A DNA stretch of 64,000 bases, taken from NCBI RefSeq assembly GCF_026230105.1, contig NC_079478.1:13469653-13533652 (forward strand). The letters run 5' to 3'. How positions within the stretch are numbered: position 1 is the stretch's first letter; every line of letters starts with the position of its first letter. The position numbers and the translations under genes were made by a program. Under the pieces are notes generated by a model that saw nothing but the letters and a program-made list of their open reading frames with translations, ran no database searches and was not told where the DNA came from. Positions 40,901 through 49,900 of the stretch are shown piece after piece. Origin of the DNA: Diorhabda sublineata (Eukaryota > Arthropoda > Insecta > Coleoptera > Chrysomelidae).

Positions 40901-43900
40901 AGTCTTAGCGTTATAGATATTTATGTAATGCTTAATCGATATTTCACGTTCAATTAACTATAACCTCAATTATTTCTATATACAATCACCGAAGAAGATT
41001 CACTTTCGGCGGAATGATTGATTCTAGCTTACAAAAGCGTGCCGACGTTCGGAGTTATCATTGTTTATACGAAGTTGTTACAGATTGAAACGAATGAATT
41101 TCCACTTACCGGGGTGATTCAATAATACTTTGTCTGCATTAAAAAGACCAACGGGGGAAATTTTAGGTTGTTTATTTGGTGGATTTTAACAAAAAGTTCA
41201 ATGAAAATAAAAGTAATAATGTGTGAGATTTATAGTTACGAAAATTAATAAATAAAAATGTTGCAAATACCAAATAGAGAAGAATTCTAATTACCGTACA
41301 CATAAAATTTATACAGGCTGTCCCAAATAAACAAAGAATTCTTACAACAGTCAAATAGGGTTTATGTAAACAAATAAATTCAATAATGTTTGAAAATTTC
41401 TCTAATTAAAATTAACAGATGTTTTATCGATTTTCATCAATAATAATTATGTTTTATATTCCGGTTTGTAAATTTAAGTGTAAAATTAATGCGGAGCCTG
41501 GTATATATTCTTGAAAAATATTAAAATGATTGGGACCATACCCATTTCGGATTAAGCGGAATCATTATCAAAATTCGTATATGTAAATAGTTCATTAAAA
41601 TGTTACAATGGACCTTGCGTTTTTCTGAGGACGCAATTTTATATTATCGATGTTTGGGGGAGGGTCAAAGAAAGCTTAACCCCAAGTTTGTCCCCCGGCC
41701 GCTATCCTAAATAAAGGGGTGAAAAGCTATTTATGACGATATCTCGCGACTATTGTCCTTACAAAAAATTTGTGAATTCATAAATTGTGGCAAATCGCTT
41801 TGCCTACAATTTTGTCTATGACACTTTTTGCGATTAACCGTGAATTTAAAAAGTAATGACCAAAAAAGTGCAAAAATTTTGTCAAAAATGTCTTTTTCCG
41901 CTCAATAACTTTTTATTTATTCAATAAAATTACCTCAGAACAATTTTTTAGATCGTTCTTTGAGGATTAATTATATTTGTGGATTTTTTGAATTCCACTT
42001 ATTCTTGTGGCTCCTAGAGCGCTCCAAAAGTGCCGAGGCGCGTCTATGGTCACCACATTGTGCCAAAAATAAAATATTTGTTATTATTTCTATTTTTTTT
42101 TCTTTTCTTTACGGATTTTTCTAAAGATTTATATATAATTTATTATTTTTAATCGACTCTTTTTCCCCGCCACCTATGAGGTAGGCGCGTTTTTTACGTG
42201 GTATCCCCAGTTGGTCTAATCCACAGATAAGTTTTAGGTGAGAGAGATTTGAATAATGATTAAATTTACCTGGCATTTTGTACTACCTTGTCTATTTTAG
42301 TTTCTTTTAAGGGTCCAGGTTATCTTTCCGGGTCAATATCTACATCTGTGTTAATAGTAAAGGTTTGGGGAATGAGGGGAGTTAAAATTGGAGTCATAGT
42401 TGGAAGTTCATCTTCTAATTCGTTTTCTTCTATCAACTTTGATATTTCCATGATGTTGCCGCAAGTTTCGTCAGAACAATGAGGCCTGCTTTTCTGCAGC
42501 TACATATGATTCCACAATTTCATTCACATCTGTAGAAAATTAATTTCATAAGCTCCGGGGGTGCTGGAGGCTTAGAAGCTTGTATTGGCATCCACATGTT
42601 TGTTTACTTCTTCCAGCCCCAATCTTCAGGACTTTGATATCTCCCGAGCCACGACTGGACCTGGTTATATACTCGAAGACTGTGAACCTTTTCTACCTGC
42701 TCAGAATTCCCATAAATGTACAAAAATTAGAAATTATTAGAGGAAAAATCTGCAAAGAAAAAAAAAATAGAAAAAAATGGAAATGACAACAAATATTTTG
42801 TTTTCGGCACAATGTGGTGAGCATAGAAGCGCCTCGGTACTTTTGGAGCGCTCTAGAAGCGACAAGAATGAGTGGAATTTAAAAAACAATATATAAAATA
42901 ATTAATCCTCAAAGAACAATCTAAAAAATTGTTCCAAGGCAATTTTGTTGAAAAAATAAAAAGTTATTGTGCGGAAAAAGAAATTCTTGACAAAATTTTT
43001 GCACTTTTTTGCTCATAACTTTTTAAATTCGCTATTTTCTTGTAAGCTTTTTCTGATAAAATAAGTATTTCAGTTATACATGAAAAATCGATTAAAAACG
43101 CGTTTTTTTTTCAAGAAAAAATTAAGTTTGCAATCGCGCATAACTAAAAAACTATTGAATTTTCAAAAAAAATGCTAAGAACATTTTTTGCTTCAAATTT
43201 GGACATCTTATCAATTTCCTTGGTTATTTTCAACATAAAAATCTTCACCACCCAGTTGGTGGCAACAGCAAACATCGGAAAATTTTGTTTTTTGAGGTAT
43301 TCCCTACATGCTATCAAAATTTCATTGAAATCGATGCAGGTTCTTGGAAATCGGAGGTGAAAACCTTAGTAGCCCGGACTAATACTTAGTATATAAAATA
43401 TAGGAGACATGTTGGGTGATATTAAAAATAAATTGAATAGAGTTGAGGATAGAAAGTAGAAGACAGTCCTAAAAAAAGGTAAAAGAAGTCGTCTATGATA
43501 TAAATTAACAACCCTTAATCAACTTAATACCTCTTTTTACGTTTTATTTTATAATTGTTGGTATATATCAACATTACGGTATCTTAATGCTAAGATTTTT
43601 AATGAATGATCCCAAACGGCCCGTATGTGGAAGCTCCAATTTTAATTATTCGATAGAACATACACCAACTTGGGTATAAACTTTGTTCTACAGAACAATT
43701 GATGCTTTTATGTTTTTAGCAATTACAAAAACTGAAAGCCGAGAACGAACGTTTAAAGGCCGACAACAGATCACTTACACGTGTCATCAATAAACTTACC
43801 AACTCTGCAATGTAATAGGTAAAAATAAAAAACAAAAATACAAACACGTTTTGTTGCTGCAATGTTTCTTGTTTCGTTTTTCGTTTTGTTTTTATTTTCG

Positions 43901-46900
43901 TTGTTTAATAAAGTTATATATAATATATAAACAGGATTAGAAATATCTTTTAGGAGATAACCAAAGATGTTGTCAAATCATGTATATGTTCAGTTATAAC
44001 TAAACTGGAATTTATGAAATCGTTGGTGATATTCATACTGAACACACTGTTTACACCACCACTACACTTACACTCACAATTACACTGTCTGAAGCGCGTT
44101 TCGATAACCAAGTTATCGTCTTTAAAAATTAAAACCTAATAACTTAACTTACCCTTCTTTATACTGAATTATGCTTTCAAATGCATTCAACAATTTATTA
44201 TTAGATACATTTTATAACAATTTTACATTATTAATATTTATGTCATGATTGTGACTGGCAGCGTGATCGGCAATACCTGATTTACCGGTCCTCTCATATT
44301 TCAAATGAGCTATGTGCTCTTTAAACCGGACAATAACGGATCTCCTAGTCTGCCCGATATACTTTCCATCACAATCGCCACAGCTTATTTCGTATTTACC
44401 ACTCTTTTCCAAATTTGTTATTTTATCCTGAGGATGACACATATTAAAACAATTGTTGGATAACCTAATGATAAAATACCAAATTTGGTATATAGGACAG
44501 ACTAAGAGATCCGTTATTGTCCGGTTTAAAGAGCACGTAGCCAGTCGTAATCATAACATAGATATTAATAACGTAAAATTGTTGAAAAAAGGATCCCATA
44601 ATAAATTGTTGGATGCATTTGAAAGCATCTATAGTTTATTAGTCAAGGTATAAAGGTGAAAATTCCCGCCAAAGAGGTGTTCCCGTTGGAATTAATTTTC
44701 GCGGGAGATGGGATAATTCAGTATAAAGAAGGGTATTAGTTATTATTATATTATTATTAGGGAATTAAGTTATTGGTGCGAAAATTTAGTATAAAACAGA
44801 GAAATCAAGTTATTAGTTTTTAGTTTACCTTCAGTCTCTGAATACGCGCGTCAGACAGTGTAATTGTGAGTGTTGTTGTAGTGGTAGTTGAAACAGTGTG
44901 TTCAGTATGTTGAGTTATAATAATAATTTTTATATATTCGACTTAACTTCTCTCTAGTCGGTTATAAACTCTCGAAAACATGTTTTCATTCATTAATTTC
45001 AATCTTCTCCCTACTTGGTGCTGAAATATCCAGTGAAATTCGTTTTCAAATATATTTTAGCAATAAATAACTTATATCTGATCAGATCACTTATATTATT
45101 CTTTTTGGGTCTACCTATATTTATAAGACTGTATCCAATTTACTAGCCTATAAAATAGGTTTTTTATTTGTTAATATTGACTGGAATACTTCTTCTCTGT
45201 TCTACCCTCTTCATCAATACAGTACAATGAGAACTGTAAGTTCTTTCAATACTAATACCAGTTTCTATTGAGTACATGAACATTTATTTCGATTCAATGT
45301 ATCGGTTGATGACATTAATAATTCTAAAACGTCTGTCGAGTGCACAAAAATTATATCGTCACATTTCTTGTACGAGGGTTGTCTGAAAACCTAACAAAAA
45401 ACAAAACATTTTGTTATTTGATCACTTAGTCCTGTGGTGATTTAACATTTTCGGCATATCCAAATGTTATTTAACGCCTTTCTCCTCAAAATAGGCGTTT
45501 ACTTACGCGATATCATCTTATAATCAAAATCTCTCTCCTGCAAGTGAAATCTTGAAGATTGTAAACAGGAAAAATTCGCCAGGTGCCAGGTCTAGTGAAT
45601 GAAGTAGGTTGCCAACGTAATCGAAGTGCAATTCGTGAATTTTAGCTATGGCAATGATCGAAATGAGGAAAGGTGTGTTGTCCTGATAGCAAATAACTTT
45701 CCTTTTCTCAAAATACCCACAATTATCCCAATTTTCCGATCAAGGAAAACGTTTTTACCTTTTGCGGAGCATGTTCGCTTTTTGCAATCCATTGACATGA
45801 GTTTCACAAGTATAATGGTGGATCCAGTCTTCATCTACAGAATCGATGTAAAAAATCGAAATCATTTGGAGTAAATTGCGTGAATATGTTCATTCGAATG
45901 GTCTTTTGGTCCAAAGTGCCTAATTCTTCAGTCAGTTTGTGGTAAATACATTCTTTTGATATACCGATAGTCTCTTCTATCTCTCTGACCTTAATTCCAT
46001 GGTCATCCAATACCATTTGATAAACTTTTTCGATTATATCTGTTTTTGTCGCAGCTTTCGGCTTTCCCGGAAGTTCGTCATTAGTCAAATTGATATAGCT
46101 ACGTTTGAATTCATTTGATCATGCTTGTAAATGATGGTGTAAAGTCTTCACAATGACTCACCAATACGATTACCAAACAGAGTCTCAACACACGCGCAAG
46201 TGTATTTCCCAACTCATATCAATAAGTCCTGACATCTTCAGGTTGAAGTTAGAAACTTTTCAGACAACCTTTGTGTGCATTTGGGGGTTGAAAATTAATG
46301 TTGCTCCTTCAAAAATGATCCTGTTATGTATTGAACTGAAATGTTTAGATATGAAAAATAGAATACCAATAGAATATAAAGACTGATTTTACAACTTCTT
46401 TTTTTTTCTCGTTTCAAGATATTTCTTTGTATTAGTAAAAACTGTTGTTATGTAATTTGATCATTAACAGCTTTGCCTACAGCACTAAACATAATATGGA
46501 TTCTTGTGCATTTTTTTTATATTTACGCACAGCTAAAAGCTGCATTGTGTGGAAACTACTAGTTTTTTTAACAAATCCATTATGCTGCAACATCTTCCAT
46601 TGTTACTACGACTTTTGTTAGAATAGTACGTGATATATCATCTTATCAAATATTTATTAATTTTAAAAAGTCTATTGACAAAGTTATACGATATTAAAAT
46701 TAGTATAAAATAGCTGCGAAGACATTACCGATAAAATTATATAAAAATGATTAATTTTTTCATTCAAGGTTACAAAAGGCGGAATTAAATTATTTTATTG
46801 GATACAAAGTAAAAGTGTAGTTGATATAAAATGAGAATTTTTCGTCCTCGATTTTCATTCCTTTTATAAAAATTCATTTACTATATTTGTATAGAATACA

Positions 46901-49900
46901 CTTCGTTTGTTTTATCGATTAAGTCTCAGCTTCTGATTAAACTCGATAAATATACGAGGTCTGGCTATTAATTAATAAGACTGGTTTCGAAAAAGGATTT
47001 TATTATAAAACTTATTCTACATTCGAATGCTCCCCTTCTCTCTCTCGGCTCTCACTAAAGCGCTTACACCACTCAAAAACACGCGCACGAGATGGAGAAT
47101 TGTCCCCGTAGGCTTCTTGCAACAATTTATAGCAATCAGTCGAGGTTTTTTTCAATTTAACGAGAAATTTGAGATTGATACGTTGCTCCTGTTTTTCGTC
47201 ACACATGGTTTCCGGCACGAGAAAAAAACACGTTCATTTCAAACCGCTACTGCACAAATACTATCATAGTGACGGAAACGTGTTTTGGAACGTGCATAGA
47301 CAAGATATTTAGATACCCAACGCACTACTCGTTTTTCATCCCACTCGTCTAGAGCGCCCTCTAGGCGCACCGTCTCGTTATTTAATAGCCAGACCTCGTA
47401 TATCTTCTTGTACCTAGGAAATAAGAAAATTTTTATCAATGGCTTCCTTATGTTTATAGAATAGGGTACTCGCATACTTTTTTTTATACCTTAACTACGT
47501 TTAGTATAATCACACATTATTTTCAATTTTTTTTAAACGGTATATTAGTTCATAGTAAAATAAATAAATTGAAATATTTAAATGACGCGCCAAAACGCAT
47601 TTGTTGTCACATGACCAAGTGTGACGTTGTGTGACGTAGAAAGTAAGTAAACAGACTTAATATTATTACATCAGAAATGGTATGCACATTCAATAATATT
47701 TTCTATATATACGTTGTCATACTCTACATGAATAATGGTAATTTAGTTATTAATTTCTAATGATGGATCAGCAACACAGATAAACCCCGTTTCTTATTAA
47801 ATAAATGTATTTGCAGGTTTATTTATGTTTTACACTTATTTGTAATTAACCCATCTTTTATATATAAATTATATGTTTTTGCACTTGAGGGACAACCACC
47901 TAAAAAATTGACATTATTAAAATATAGATTTATACAAGTAATTTTCTCTTGTATACCTAAAGATGCTGGAAAATCAACATTTGCTGATTCAACAATGCTT
48001 TCATCTTTCTCGTTAATATTGAGGGAAACATTATAATCTCGGATGCGTACTTTGTGCTCAAGACATTTTCTGCCTTCTACAATAAAGAAAGCACCTTCTC
48101 GTTTTAATTGTACGTATCCAATGACAGCATCCCCATCGGTGCTTCGACCAGCACTGAAAGATAATACAAATATTTTAACATCGAAAGCTTCATTTAAAAC
48201 ATAACCTTCAAAGCTATCATATTTATGACTACATTTTAATAAGGTTCAAGCAAACACAAGTGTGATAATGACGTTACTGAGAGAAAGTCTACTTAGTAGT
48301 ACTTACGTATCTGCTTCTACTCCACGTATTTCAGCCGAACTATATAATTGATTATTAGCAAAGAACGTAGCAACCATCTACCTTAGATAGATTTTCCAAT
48401 CTTCCTTCTATAAATCCTATTTTGGTCATCATTTCAATTAGAATAGTCTTTGAAACCCCCACAAAAATACAAATCGCACTAAACAACCAATTACCTCCAC
48501 TCACAACAACATAATGACGTTTGTAAGGCCACACGCGGCGACCACGTTTCGGTATTTACTTACTTTCTACGTCACAACCGCAGTAACCAATAGACACATG
48601 TTTTCTGTCACGTATTCAAATTATCATCAATTTATATTTGCGATTTATAATAATTCATCTGATTTAAGTAAAATTAAATGGGACGTAGAATTGAATGACA
48701 TACACTTGAATGCGTTCGAATTATCTGAGATTTCATGCAAAAGGAATACTACTAATGAATCATCATGAGAAACTGTACAATGTATACCAATATAAAATTA
48801 TCCAGTTTTGTATCAATTTGACGAATTTCATATATAGGTATGCTGGCAGATCCATCTGGGGATCTGAACTTTAATTAGAAAAATTATTCAACTCGGGCCA
48901 TGTGTGTGAAACTTCTATAAAATAGGTGGTTTGTGGTCTTGGTTAAACGAGTACTTGACTTGACGTTTTTAATATAAGCTATTTTTATACTAATCTTTTC
49001 GATAAATAAAATTCGTTTATTTCGAATTTTATAATCGCATAAAGTTTATCTGAATTTTGTTATTTGTTTATTATCTCTAGCATCATTCTATACTTATCAT
49101 CAACTTATGCTTCATGTGATGTTTTGTTTGTATAATATCGTATGGCGAAATGTATTTTATTGTTGATTTTAAGATTATATGCTTATGCCAAATCAAATTA
49201 ATTCAACTAATGAAGATATTTTTATGAAAAGTGTGCTTTTAAATTGCTATTATTGAAATAGTTGTGTCATAAAAGATTGTTTAGTTATTGTCTATAAGAG
49301 AAAACATAAAACTTACCGTCTTTATTTAGTAATTTTCTACTAGCGCGGTAGCCTTGTTTGTTGAATCCATAAAATCGAAAAATTATTCGATTTAAATCAA
49401 TTTTTTTTTAAACTTCGTTATCACAAGGCATTTACGAACAAAATTACGGGGAAAATGGAAAGTTATATTAGTTTCAGAGAATTAAATTTTCATGTAAACG
49501 CACTCATTAACATATAATTATTGTTGATAACCTTTTTATAAATAATTGAACGAAGTTGTTAAATTATTTAATCTAAACAAAGAATAAACAAATTAATAAA
49601 CTATATACAAAAATGTTGATTTTTTATGTTTTTACAGCTAAAAATAATAACTATTTTCTCAAAATCGACCTTTTCTCAAAATAATATAAACAAAAACCTT
49701 TGTAACCAAATAATACATATATAATTGTTATGAACGAAAACTTTTTATTTTTATTTTAGAACTAATAATAAAATTTCATATTTAAAAAATTAATCAATTA
49801 ATGTTTTTATATGATTTTTGTTCAGAATGTTCAATTTATTTTGTAGATTAACAAATAAAATAAAGAACTTCGTTTGATGCTTTTTAAAAAAGTTATAAAC

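Larger units (their letters stand above)
40616..43719. other. MYPT intron between coiled-coil exon and terminal exon A
   Basis: It holds a foldback element (41842-43032), a single TACAGGCTGTCCCAAATAAA terminus near 41310 and otherwise no recognisable content. 40620-41300 shows nothing named. Confidence 0.5.

Noticed and set aside
43800..43825. Exon A as an internal exon using donor-like AT|GTAATA or AG|GTAAAA
   Set aside because: Neither keeps phase with exon 50229, and the second lies after the stop; a poly(A) signal follows.
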